From NCBI GenBank assembly GCA_051745635.1, contig JBNJEH010000016.1, positions 1 through 49,180 on the forward strand: a DNA stretch of 49,180 bases. Reading direction: 5' to 3'. Origin of the DNA: Brumimicrobium sp051745635 (GTDB taxonomy: Bacteria > Bacteroidota > Bacteroidia > Flavobacteriales_D > Crocinitomicaceae). Each line of letters opens with the position of its first letter. Position 1 is the stretch's first letter. A program made the position numbers and the translations under genes. Below, piece by piece: positions 1 to 7,363 of this stretch. Below the pieces are notes generated by a model. That model did not search any database. It was not told the origin of the DNA and saw nothing but the letters and a program-made list of their open reading frames with translations.

Positions 1-74
1 TTTCGGATGATAAAGACGATAATAAAACATCGCTGCGCGGAACGAACTCCTTCCTTCACGATAACGTGGATTAG
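1..74 (+). CDS. ftsZ: FtsZ, C-terminal tail only (5' cut by window edge)
   Basis: Reading from base 3 gives 23 codons ending in TAG. The tail ends in NSFLHDNVD, which I recall as the conserved C-terminal peptide of Bacteroidota FtsZ, the tubulin-like protein that builds the division ring and uses this peptide to bind membrane tethers such as FtsA. The acidic SDDKDDNK stretch before it fits the variable linker. The next gene is a YqeY-family gene, the usual neighbour of ftsZ in this phylum. Too little is present for a domain-level test, so the call rests on the tail and the gene order. Confidence 0.72.
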   Translation, partial: SDDKDDNKTSLRGTNSFLHDNVD

Positions 75-184
75 CGGGCTGCTGTTTGTTGCAGTTGCAT
101 GTTTCTGAACGAAGTAAAGCGCGTTTATAAACGGATCATTGAGTGAATGTTTCCGTATGTTAGAAGACAGAAAAGATAGAAAAA

Positions 185-631
185 ATGAGTTTAACAGACC
201 AGATTAATACGGATATCAAAGAGGCAATGAAGGCCCGTGACAAGGAAAAGTTGGGCGTGCTGCGCGATATCAAATCAAAGTTGCTGAACGAAGCAACTTC
301 GGGCAATGGAGATGTCGATGAGGCAAAGGAGAACAAAATAATAATGAAGCTTCATAAACAGCGCATGGACACTTACAATGTCTACAAAGAAGAAGGGCGC
401 GAAGATCTGGCCGAACAAGAGAAGTTTGAAGCGGAAATCCTTGAGAACTATATGCCCAAAATGATGGATGAATCGGAGGTCCGCGCTGAAGTCGAGAAAA
501 CGATTGCGGAGCTCGGAGCAGATGGTCCGCAAGACATGGGCAAAGTGATGGGTAAATTGACCAAAAAACTGGCCGGTCGGGCAGATGGGAAACTTATTGC
601 CGACCTGGTAAAAGCGGCGTTGAACAAATAA
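185..631 (+). CDS. yqeY: GatB/YqeY domain-containing protein
   Basis: A 148-residue single-domain protein. It starts MSLTDQINTDIKEAMKARDKEKL and carries the family's LGVLRDIKSKLL helix and the C-terminal QDMGKVMGKL and GKLIADLVKAAL segments, so it is the standalone tail-like domain also found at the end of GatB amidotransferase subunits. In GatB that domain contacts tRNA; the standalone form has no settled function. Length is normal. It lies 110 bases after ftsZ and is followed by a strong terminator, so it probably closes the ftsZ transcript. Confidence 0.9.
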   Translation: MSLTDQINTDIKEAMKARDKEKLGVLRDIKSKLLNEATSGNGDVDEAKENKIIMKLHKQRMDTYNVYKEEGREDLAEQEKFEAEILENYMPKMMDESEVRAEVEKTIAELGADGPQDMGKVMGKLTKKLAGRADGKLIADLVKAALNK

Positions 632-655
632 ATACATGGTATTGAAAACACGAAT

Positions 656-688
656 GACCTCTGCAGTAGTTGTAGAGGTCTTTTTTTT
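656..688 (+). terminator. Rho-independent terminator after yqeY
   Basis: Arms GACCTCTGCA and TGTAGAGGTC form a 10-bp stem with one G-U pair and a 5-base loop, followed by eight T. It sits 25 bases after the yqeY stop and ends only about 10 bases before the next start codon, so the next gene must be read from read-through or from a promoter within this short interval. Confidence 0.88.
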
Positions 689-697
689 GGCGGGCAG

Positions 698-1624
698 ATG
701 AAGAGCATGAAACGAAAAGGATGGTTTTACTTAATTTTAGTATGCATATTCAATGCTTATGGACTGCACAGTCAATTGCTCAACAATCAGTCGGGAGAAG
801 CCTTTACTGACCGCCCCTTTTTTAACCAGACGATCGTAGCTCAAAATGGAATCAAATCCATTCGGGGAAATTTCACCCATTACAAGCTCGGGGACGCCTT
901 TCGGGAAACGGAGCTCTACCGTTCTTATCATTTTGACCGCTCGGGTCGGCTCGTCAAGCAGCTGGAATCGCGCAGGATTCATGGAGGTATTGATACATTG
1001 ATCAGTATTTACGAGTACGACGATACAGGAAACCTCACCGCTTTAAGACAACGCGATGAATTTGGTTTTTACGCCTACATCTACGCTTATGATTCTGCCG
1101 GAAACGTGGTAAGGGAAGAGTATCGACGTAATTTGACCAAAGAAACGTCAAAACGCGCGGAATTTGAGTTGGGCAAGGAATTTGTCGTGACTTTTGAAAC
1201 GGCGAGTTATCAATATTTTGAACGACAGCGCAAGAAAACAGTTTATAACAGTTATGACATACCCTATAAGGACATTATCACCTATTTCAATGACGATGGA
1301 CAGGTCACCGAAGAAGTAGAGCGTTTGCGGCGAACTTCCGGCGTTAAAAAGACGACTTACGGATATAACGGAAAAGGCTTACTGGATTCGCTGGAAATCA
1401 CTTCCAACCGTTCTGGCGTTCAGGAGCGACTTTACGTTTACGAATACGATGAATTTGCCAATTTGACGAATATCAATTATTACAAAAACGGCGAACACAC
1501 GACACAACACAGCATTGTCTACGACGATAAAACGTTTTTAATCAACAATATTTTAGTTCAGAACGTAGCTACTGATTTTATTCGGATCCTTCGCCTCGAG
1601 GAGTATGTTTTCTACGAGGAGTAG
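698..1624 (+). CDS. Secreted protein with YD (RHS-like) repeats
   Basis: A 308-residue protein with a basic, hydrophobic N-terminus (MKRKGWFYLILVCIFNAYG) that reads as a signal peptide. The start may be residue 1 or the Met at base 707. The body has scattered YD-type repeats: YEYDDTGNLTAL, YAYDSAGNVVREEY, YGYNGKGLLDSLE and YEYDEFANLTNINYY. YD repeats form long beta-hairpin wraps in RHS and teneurin proteins, but here there are only a few degenerate units, no RHS core and no toxin tail. A periplasmic or surface beta-rich protein is likely; its function is unknown. It starts just after a terminator and ends before a gene-free kilobase. Confidence 0.75.
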   Translation: MKSMKRKGWFYLILVCIFNAYGLHSQLLNNQSGEAFTDRPFFNQTIVAQNGIKSIRGNFTHYKLGDAFRETELYRSYHFDRSGRLVKQLESRRIHGGIDTLISIYEYDDTGNLTALRQRDEFGFYAYIYAYDSAGNVVREEYRRNLTKETSKRAEFELGKEFVVTFETASYQYFERQRKKTVYNSYDIPYKDIITYFNDDGQVTEEVERLRRTSGVKKTTYGYNGKGLLDSLEITSNRSGVQERLYVYEYDEFANLTNINYYKNGEHTTQHSIVYDDKTFLINNILVQNVATDFIRILRLEEYVFYEE

Positions 1625-1761
1625 GATTGTAAAATACAGCTTGGCTTATCACTGCTTGTCCTTTAGTAAGACTGTTTTTTTTCCTCAAAATTAAGTCGTC
1701 TGTGTTCGCTTTGGTCGCGCTGCGCAGTCTAAACGTTACTTCAACTCGATTCAGTAAAACG

Positions 1762-2300
1762 GGGTCAGTCTCAAAAGTTAGGGAGAGCGTAAGGAGTTAA
1801 AACTTTTTTGAAAAGAACTACCGATTTAGATCATCGAATTTAGCAGTGTACATTTCAGCTCGTACTAGATTGTTTTGTTTCGTAAATCCCGATGAGCACA
1901 GCTATCGGGGGTGAACGACCTGACGCTGGAAAATGTCCGGACCTAAGAACTAACCTTTTTCTTTACGATGTTATAAATAGGAAATAAGATTGTTTGTACT
2001 TACTGAATGGTTATAGGTTGAGGATGCGCATAGGAAAATCAGTTCGGGGTACCCACTACCTGAAAACTTCGCAAAAATGATTAGGTGTTTGAGCGACCAG
2101 CGGGAGTGAGTTTTAATCATTTTAGAAGTTGAAGGTAAAGTGGGTCGGAGAGTTTCCAGGCGCTAGACTTTTTTGTTTTACTTTTTTTGGCAATGAAAAA
2201 AAGTAAAGAAGGTCAAAAAGAAAAATCACAAATCTTGAATAATTACTTCTGTGATTGACCGAAATTTATGCTGAGTCCCCAACTTTTGATCTTGATCCAA
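1762..2300. repeat. Dispersed ~540 bp element with terminal inverted repeats, copy 1
   Basis: This stretch recurs in the same orientation at 48252-48777, at roughly 90-93% identity by eye, with one indel of about 11 bases near its right end. Its ends are imperfect inverted repeats: the left end reads GGTCAGTCTCAAAAGTT and the right end, complemented, reads GGATCAAGATCAAAAGTTGG. It holds no open frame shared by both copies. A 7-base direct repeat TAAAACG borders it at 1755-1761 and 2301-2307, as a target-site duplication would. Inside are three hairpins: around 1890-1910, the long one at 2051-2145, and an A/T-rich one near 2178-2206. A MITE-like non-autonomous element or a structured intergenic repeat fits. 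No transposase is present. Confidence 0.8.
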
Positions 2301-2326
2301 TAAAACGCTCCTCCAAATGAGGTCAT

Positions 2327-2358
2327 AAAAAAAGAGTGAGCCCCTCGGAACTCACTCT
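2327..2358 (-). terminator. Terminator of the tRNA-Asn gene (minus strand)
   Basis: Read on the minus strand, AGAGTGAG and CTCACTCT form an 8-bp stem around a 10-base loop, followed by a run of seven T. It lies about 35 bases beyond the 3' end of the minus-strand tRNA, in the right orientation to end its transcript. Confidence 0.85.
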
Positions 2359-2388
2359 CACTACTCAATACTCGCTACTCAGTACTGA
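2357..2388. repeat. Short CTACTCAATACTC-type simple repeat
   Basis: Degenerate units of the type CACTACTCAATACTCG and CTACTCAGTACTGAT lie between the tRNA and its terminator. The same ending (ACTCAATACTGATT) closes the longer simple-repeat tract at 13440-13557, so both belong to one family of low-complexity intergenic repeats. Confidence 0.55.
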
Positions 2389-2393
2389 TAAAG

Positions 2394-2467
2394 CTCCCCC
2401 TCTTGGACTCGAACCAAGGACCCTCTGATTAACAGTCAGATGCTCTAACCAACTGAGCTAAGGAGGA
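2394..2467 (-). tRNA. tRNA-Asn (anticodon GTT)
   Basis: The complement folds as a complete 74-base tRNA. The acceptor stem is TCCTCCT with AGGGGGA (one G-T pair), the D-arm is AGCTCAGTTGGTTAGAGC, the anticodon arm CTGACTGTTAATCAG exposes GTT, and the T-arm contains GGTTCGAGTCC. The discriminator base is G and CCA is not encoded. It decodes asparagine AAC and AAT codons. It stands alone with its own terminator. Confidence 0.96.
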
Positions 2468-2669
2468 ATTTTTGCCTCAATGCTGCTCCGTCAGATTTAT
2501 AGTCTTGTAGACTTCTGAAAAAACAGCAAACCCGCACTCATTTGTCGTTACAAAATCGCTGTGCGGGTGCAAATATAGTCAAATATTTTTTTTGGAAGCA
2601 AACGTGAACGCTAAAAAAATACCTTTTCGTAGATATTTTTTATAGTAATCACGCGCTCAGTGTTTTATT

Positions 2670-3512
2670 TTACCGGTCAGCCGCTTTAACGGTCATGACG
2701 GGCAACGGACTCGACTTCATCATATCACCTGTGATGGACCCGTTAAAAAGTCGGGCAAGTCCCCGACGACCATGTGTAACCGTCGTTATGATGTCTGCAT
2801 CGTTGCTTTGGGCAAATTCGTTGATGCCGGTCTGAACACTCTCTGCATTGTGTATGTGGCATTCGTAATCTTTTAATCCATTTCTCTTGGCAAAATCCTC
2901 CATGATAGAGAGCATTGGGGCAGAGTAGTAAAAATCATCGCGCGTAATGACGCGTACGAGATCTACTTTCGCATCGAAAAATTTGACAATCTCCGCAATG
3001 CGGTTAAATGATGTGTCGACACCTTCGTCAAAATCACTGGCGAAAACAATTTTCTTGAAGGTCGGGTCTTTGACTTCTTCTCGCGTTGTCAGTACGGGTG
3101 TTTTCGACAAACGAACAATTTTATCTGTATTACTTCCCACAAAGAAGTCATTGACATAGCCCGAAGATCCGTGGGTTCCCATGACGATTAAATCGATGTC
3201 GTGCTTTTCAGCCTGAGCAACAACTGACTCATAAACGCCATCAAATTGTATGGCTTCTGCAACATTGATGTCTTTCAGGAAATCTTGGTCCATGAGTTCC
3301 TTAAAGTCTTTTTTTACTTTCTTTAAAATGAACAGACCTTCTGCCACGTCCTGCTGGCTTTGACCCGGAATAATTCCAGACTCATAAGTGGGCATGTCGA
3401 CGACGTGTAAAAAATAAATCCGCGCTTCAAATTTTCTAGCAATATCCGCTGCTAATTTGGCGGCATGCATCGCGTATTCCGAAAAATCAGTAGGTACGAG
3501 TATCTTTTTCAT
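2670..3512 (-). CDS. Universal stress protein, tandem UspA domains
   Basis: A 280-residue protein made of two UspA folds (about residues 1-145 and 150-280), the common tandem form in Bacteroidota. It opens MKKILVPTDFSEYAMHAAKL, the nucleotide-binding first strand and helix. The first half has the loop MGTHGSSG followed by GS, with one extra residue compared with the usual G-2X-G-9X-GS spacing. The second half has VTHGRRGLARLFNGS, where the first glycine of the motif is a valine. Usp proteins are cytoplasmic and bind ATP or other ligands during stress or growth arrest. It is monocistronic, with an inverted repeat upstream at 3561-3582. Confidence 0.93.
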   Translation of the reverse strand: MKKILVPTDFSEYAMHAAKLAADIARKFEARIYFLHVVDMPTYESGIIPGQSQQDVAEGLFILKKVKKDFKELMDQDFLKDINVAEAIQFDGVYESVVAQAEKHDIDLIVMGTHGSSGYVNDFFVGSNTDKIVRLSKTPVLTTREEVKDPTFKKIVFASDFDEGVDTSFNRIAEIVKFFDAKVDLVRVITRDDFYYSAPMLSIMEDFAKRNGLKDYECHIHNAESVQTGINEFAQSNDADIITTVTHGRRGLARLFNGSITGDMMKSSPLPVMTVKAADR

Positions 3513-3560
3513 AATTTTTTTGGTTTAAAATAACAAAAAGATTCGATTATATAAAATGAC

Positions 3561-3582
3561 TTTGCTCATATTTCAGAGCAAA
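3561..3582. promoter_or_regulatory. 22-base dyad upstream of uspA (possible operator)
   Basis: TTTGCTC and GAGCAAA are perfect 7-base inverted arms around 8 bases. The dyad lies about 50-70 bases upstream of the minus-strand uspA start, and also upstream of a possible small plus-strand gene. Length and symmetry resemble a Crp/Fnr-family site, but the half-site is not the classical one. It has no T-run, so it is unlikely to be a terminator. Confidence 0.3.
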
Positions 3583-3603
3583 AGCATTAAGATTTGAATA
3601 AAA

Positions 3604-3729
3604 ATGATTTTCAATAAGGAAAAAACCTGCTGCAGCTATGAGGTTCAACCTGTGGATGTTGTAGGTAAAAGAAAAATCCTTTGTGACGCGTGTCTTTCGG
3701 TTCTTGAGCTATTAAATGTAAAGATTTGA
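3604..3729 (+). CDS. Possible 41-residue cysteine-containing small protein
   Basis: ATG to TGA, 41 residues, starting MIFNKEKTCCSYEV. It has a CC pair at residues 9-10 and a C-x2-C (CDAC) at 27-30, which could form a small zinc site. It lies between minus-strand uspA and the nfuA-like gene, in the opposite direction, with no obvious promoter or start signal. I do not recognise a family. A chance frame is a real possibility, but a CC plus CxxC in so short a peptide is worth recording. Confidence 0.25.
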   Translation: MIFNKEKTCCSYEVQPVDVVGKRKILCDACLSVLELLNVKI

Positions 3730-3807
3730 AAATTTTTCGAAAGGAATGAGGAATACCGTCAGACAACTATTGTCGTCGATGCTCGTTCCGATAACTGTAC
3801 AACCTGA

Positions 3808-4083
3808 TTATTTCGATGCAACTTCTTCTGCCGACAAATCATTGATAGCTTCGACGTGTGCAACTTCGGGAGCCATTTTTTTTACAGCTTCTTCTAACCC
3901 GGCTTTCATGGTCATTGCACTCATCGAGCAGTCTTTGCAGGCACCGAGCAGGCGAACGCGAACGACGGCGTCCTCTGTGATTTCAACAAGCTCCATGTCT
4001 CCGCCATCCTGTTCTAAGAACGGGCGCAGCTGATGAAGGGCTTGATTCACTTTCTCAGTAATATTTTTGACATCTAATGCCAT
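3808..4083 (-). CDS. NifU-like C-terminal domain protein (Fe-S scaffold/carrier)
   Basis: A 91-residue protein consisting of just the NifU C-terminal (Nfu) domain. It has the conserved RPFLEQDGGDMELVEI segment and the cluster-binding C-x2-C in GACKDCSMSAMTMK. Pairs of such proteins hold a 4Fe-4S cluster between them and pass it to target enzymes in the cytoplasm. The start is taken as MALDVKNITEKV, 7 bases after the mrp stop; an earlier Met at 4107 would overlap mrp by 17 bases. Its place directly after mrp supports a shared role in cluster assembly. Confidence 0.92.
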   Translation of the reverse strand: MALDVKNITEKVNQALHQLRPFLEQDGGDMELVEITEDAVVRVRLLGACKDCSMSAMTMKAGLEEAVKKMAPEVAHVEAINDLSAEEVASK

Positions 4084-4090
4084 AGTTAAT

Positions 4091-5146
4091 TTACTTATTT
4101 GTTTCATCTACAAACTTACGAACTAATTCATCAAAAGCCTCAGAAATTGGCGTGTTTTCCTGGAAAACAGCTGGTCTTCCAATGTCTCCGGACTCTCGCA
4201 CGCTTTGTACCAGGGGTACAGGACCTAAAAAGGTTTTTCCCATTCCTTTTGCTAAATTTTTGACGCCGTCCCGTCCAAAAATGTAATATTTGTTTTCCGG
4301 AAGCTCTGCCGGTGTAAACCACGACATGTTTTCTATCAGTCCGACAATCGGTACTTTTATATTGTCCATTCCAAACATGGTGACACCTTTGCGGGCATCG
4401 GCCAGAGCGACTTCCTGGGGCGTAGAAACAATAATTGCTCCATCCAGCGGGACGGTCTGGACGAGTGATAAGTGAATGTCTCCCGTTCCCGGAGGCAAAT
4501 CGACAATTAAATAGTCGAGTTCACCCCAGTGGGTATCGGTGAACATTTGCGTGAGCGCTTTTGAAGCCATCGGGCCGCGCCATACTACTGCATCGTCGGG
4601 ATCCGTAAAAAACCCAATCGACATAATTTGTATTCCGTAAGAAACTACCGGAACCATTTTCTTCTCGCCTTCCACATCAATCGCTGACGGTCTTTCTCCC
4701 ACAACATCAAACATGGTCGGCATCGAAGGTCCATAGATATCGGCATCGACAATTCCGACTTTGTATCCTTTTTTCGATAGTCCTCCTGCGAGGTTCGCTA
4801 CTACGGTCGATTTACCGACACCGCCTTTGCCCGATGCAACGGCTACGATATTTTTAACCTCTGGAAGAATCTTGCGATGTGCTGATTTTGCCTCGGCGGG
4901 AAGTCCTTTGACATTGACAGTTACTTCAATATCGTCGCCCAACATTCTTTTGAGGGTGAACTGAACGGCCTCTTGCATGCGTTTTCTTGCGTGCATCGCC
5001 GGATTGACGACGTTAACGGTCAATGCTATTGTGTTTCCCTCGAGCTTTAAATCATCGATGAGATTCTGTGAAACGATATCTTTTTTTAAATCGGGTTCTA
5101 TGACGTTGGAAAGTGCTTCTAATACTTTATCTCTTGCTAATTCCAT
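4091..5146 (-). CDS. mrp: Mrp/ApbC family P-loop ATPase, Fe-S cluster carrier
   Basis: A 351-residue protein. The N-terminal MIP18/DUF59 domain (about 1-85) precedes a MinD-type ATPase with deviant Walker A ASGKGGVGKST, switch segment DADIYGPSMP and Walker B YLIVDLPPGTGD. Mrp proteins deliver Fe-S clusters using ATP. The region where many Mrp proteins carry a C-x2-C here reads ENMSWFTPAELPENKYYIFG and lacks both cysteines, so clusters may bind elsewhere or via the partner. The start is placed at MELARDK because the upstream Met (5164) lies only a few bases from the inferred transcription start. It is probably co-transcribed with the nfuA-like gene. Confidence 0.94.
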   Translation of the reverse strand: MELARDKVLEALSNVIEPDLKKDIVSQNLIDDLKLEGNTIALTVNVVNPAMHARKRMQEAVQFTLKRMLGDDIEVTVNVKGLPAEAKSAHRKILPEVKNIVAVASGKGGVGKSTVVANLAGGLSKKGYKVGIVDADIYGPSMPTMFDVVGERPSAIDVEGEKKMVPVVSYGIQIMSIGFFTDPDDAVVWRGPMASKALTQMFTDTHWGELDYLIVDLPPGTGDIHLSLVQTVPLDGAIIVSTPQEVALADARKGVTMFGMDNIKVPIVGLIENMSWFTPAELPENKYYIFGRDGVKNLAKGMGKTFLGPVPLVQSVRESGDIGRPAVFQENTPISEAFDELVRKFVDETNK

Positions 5147-5174
5147 GCTTTTGTTTCTAATCAATTATCGGTTT

Positions 5175-5205
5175 CAAATGTACGTTAATTCAGTCGTTTT
5201 GCAAC
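5175..5205 (-). promoter_or_regulatory. Bacteroidota-type promoter for mrp-nfuA
   Basis: On the minus strand GTTG, then exactly 19 bases, then TACATTTG. This matches the phylum's sigma-ABfr consensus TTTG-N19-TAnnTTTG at all but one position. It sits about 30 bases upstream of the chosen mrp start. The same GTTG-N19 form precedes rpsL. Confidence 0.75.
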
Positions 5206-5315
5206 CGCTCTTTCCATCAAAACATCAATGAACCGCGATTTGTTTTTAATTTCCTGCATTTCGTTGGTTTGAATTTCAGTGAAAATTTTAATTTAGTAGT
5301 AACTATACTGAAACT

Positions 5316-5972
5316 ATGAAGCGGATAATAACATTGTTTGTGATCGCCTTTTTGGTTACGGCTTGTGATCAGGCACGGCAGAATGATAATAAAAAATCGA
5401 CAGCTGATCGGGAAAACGGTGCCCATACCGACAGTTCAAAAACGAATACTAAAAGTTCTGAAGTAAAACCTGCACCATTTTATATCATTAAAAGGGCAAA
5501 AGCTTTGGCTCAAGATTTTCAACAGAAAGATTTTGGTGACCGAAACAACGATCAATTTGCCAGTAGCATTTTGTTTGCGCCTTACCCGACCATTGATACA
5601 ACGATTCATCGACAGCTTTCATTGAGTCGTATGCAGTCGTTATTGAATGACACCACGCGATTGGTCTGGGGAATTGAGGATGGAACTGGAGATACAATTC
5701 GCCGTTCGTTTGCAGGATATGTCGACCGCTATGTGACCGATTTTGATCTGAACGCTGAGCGCGTTTCTGTTCAGCAAAAACAATCATTTACATCGAGAGG
5801 GAATGAAATCAACAATTTAAAAACCATTTATCCCAACAGTATTTTTGTTGAATTTCATCAACCAGCCGACGATGATATGGGAATGAACTGGCGGTCGTTG
5901 ATATTTGTGTTTACGGACGACGGAGCGGAGTCAAAATTACAGGCAGTCGTTCACAACGAATGGACAATATAG
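5316..5972 (+). CDS. Lipoprotein of unknown function
   Basis: A 218-residue protein with a lipoprotein signal peptide, MKRIITLFVIAFLVTACDQ; the lipobox is LVTAC, with Cys17 as the lipidated residue. A polar, charged linker (residues 20-50) follows, then a globular part that I do not recognise. Segments such as TTRLVWGIEDGTGDTIRRSF and NSIFVEFHQPADDDMGMNWR suggest a compact alpha/beta periplasmic domain. It ends 4 bases before the Nramp-like gene and may be co-transcribed with it. No catalytic motif is evident. Confidence 0.8.
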   Translation: MKRIITLFVIAFLVTACDQARQNDNKKSTADRENGAHTDSSKTNTKSSEVKPAPFYIIKRAKALAQDFQQKDFGDRNNDQFASSILFAPYPTIDTTIHRQLSLSRMQSLLNDTTRLVWGIEDGTGDTIRRSFAGYVDRYVTDFDLNAERVSVQQKQSFTSRGNEINNLKTIYPNSIFVEFHQPADDDMGMNWRSLIFVFTDDGAESKLQAVVHNEWTI

Positions 5973-5976
5973 TTTT

Positions 5977-7224
5977 ATGAAACAGCTAAAAGCACTACTC
6001 GGACCGGGAATTCTCTTTGCTGCCACTGCAATTGGAGTGAGTCACCTGGTACAAAGTACTAAAGCCGGAGCGTTGTTTGGTTTTAGTTTGATTGGCTTTG
6101 TGGCGCTTGCCAATGTCTTGAAATACCCCTTTTTTGAATATGGATCGCGCTATGCAGCGGCTACGGGAGAATCAATTATTTCGGGGTACTACAAATTACA
6201 CCGCTTATGGTTGTACGCTTACCTGGCAGTGACTTTTCTGTCAATGCTATTCGTAACTGCCGCAGTGGGAGCAGTGACGATCGGTTTTATGGAGAATTTA
6301 TTTGGTTTATCCGCCTTAACCGGATACGATCATTTTACGCACTATTTGCTGTTTGGAGGCTGTACCTTGTTGTTGATTTTGGGGCGGTTTAATGTGTTGG
6401 AGAAATTAGTCAAGGTTCTGGGTATTGTACTCCTGGTAACGACAATTTTTGCATTTTTCGCCGCGTTGTATAAAGGACCTGCTACGGACATGAGTTTAAT
6501 GCCTGCCCTCGACGGTGATGCCTGGGGTTTTCTTTTACCTTTGATGGGGTGGATGCCAACTGCTATTGATCTTTCTTCTTGGAATTCGCTGTGGACTGTT
6601 GAAAAAGCAAAGCAGAACAAAGAAAAGGCTTCTGTTAAACACGTTGTCCGGGAGTTTGGAATAGGATATTGGTCTGCGGCAATTCTGGCATTTCTCTTTC
6701 TCACAATGGGCGCGATGTTGGTTTACGGTACAGAAGTAGAAGTTCCCGGCTCCGGTGCGGCTTTCTCGAGCTTTGTCATTGCGCTTTACACTTCCTCCAT
6801 TGGTGAATGGTCATTTTACATTATTTCTACAGCGGCGTTTTCGATCATGTTTTCCACTTTTTTAACGGTAATTGATGGTTTTAGTCGCGCGATTCTGGCA
6901 TCTTTTTCGCTCGCATTACACGGAAATGAAAACGGAGCTCAGAACAACAAAAAGCGCCGAAGATGGGCACCCGTGGTCGTGGCAGCAGGCGGACTGGCGT
7001 TGATTTTGTTTTATGAAGGGGATGCCGACAGTTTCTCGCTGATTGTCAATGCAGCTACAACAGTTTCATTTATCATAGCCCCGTTAATCGCAGCACTCAA
7101 TTTCAGGTTGGTGATGGGGGATAAAATTGGACGTCAGAATGCGCCGGGAAAATTGTTAAAAACGCTGAGTTGGTTAGGTATGATTTATTTAGTGGGCTTT
7201 TTAATTTGGTTTGTTCTTTATTAA
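5977..7224 (+). CDS. Nramp-fold transporter, divergent (no DPGN motif)
   Basis: A 415-residue polytopic membrane protein with about 11 hydrophobic segments. GPGILFAATAIG opens helix 1, as in Nramp/MntH metal transporters. The metal-binding DPGN of helix 1 is replaced by the IGVSHL region, and the helix 6 MPH-type motif reads MPTAIDLS. The fold is therefore Nramp-like, but the canonical Mn/Fe coordination is missing. It may carry another ion, or Mg as in Nramp-related carriers; the substrate cannot be set from the sequence. The start at 5977 gives the expected first helix; an upstream in-frame start would overlap the preceding lipoprotein gene. Confidence 0.82.
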   Translation: MKQLKALLGPGILFAATAIGVSHLVQSTKAGALFGFSLIGFVALANVLKYPFFEYGSRYAAATGESIISGYYKLHRLWLYAYLAVTFLSMLFVTAAVGAVTIGFMENLFGLSALTGYDHFTHYLLFGGCTLLLILGRFNVLEKLVKVLGIVLLVTTIFAFFAALYKGPATDMSLMPALDGDAWGFLLPLMGWMPTAIDLSSWNSLWTVEKAKQNKEKASVKHVVREFGIGYWSAAILAFLFLTMGAMLVYGTEVEVPGSGAAFSSFVIALYTSSIGEWSFYIISTAAFSIMFSTFLTVIDGFSRAILASFSLALHGNENGAQNNKKRRRWAPVVVAAGGLALILFYEGDADSFSLIVNAATTVSFIIAPLIAALNFRLVMGDKIGRQNAPGKLLKTLSWLGMIYLVGFLIWFVLY

Positions 7225-7285
7225 ATGGTCGTTAATCTAATCTTAGGTAGGTTTTATCTAATAATTATGTTTTGAAGTTGATAAG

Positions 7286-7318
7286 TTTGTTTAACTTCTA
7301 CATGATTCCTTAAATTCG
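7286..7318 (+). promoter_or_regulatory. Weak candidate promoter for recQ
   Basis: TTTG and TAAATTCG separated by 21 bases resemble the Bacteroidota promoter with a mismatched -7 box and slightly long spacing. It lies about 45 bases upstream of the recQ start in an otherwise featureless gap. Confidence 0.3.
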
Positions 7319-7363
7319 TGTTCCTTTATTTGTATATTTAGAGGTGAAAAGTTAAAGTTAGGT

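Noticed and set aside
2600..2660. A/T-rich inverted repeat after uspA as a terminator
   Set aside because: The stem is almost only A-T pairs with a mismatch, too weak to call.
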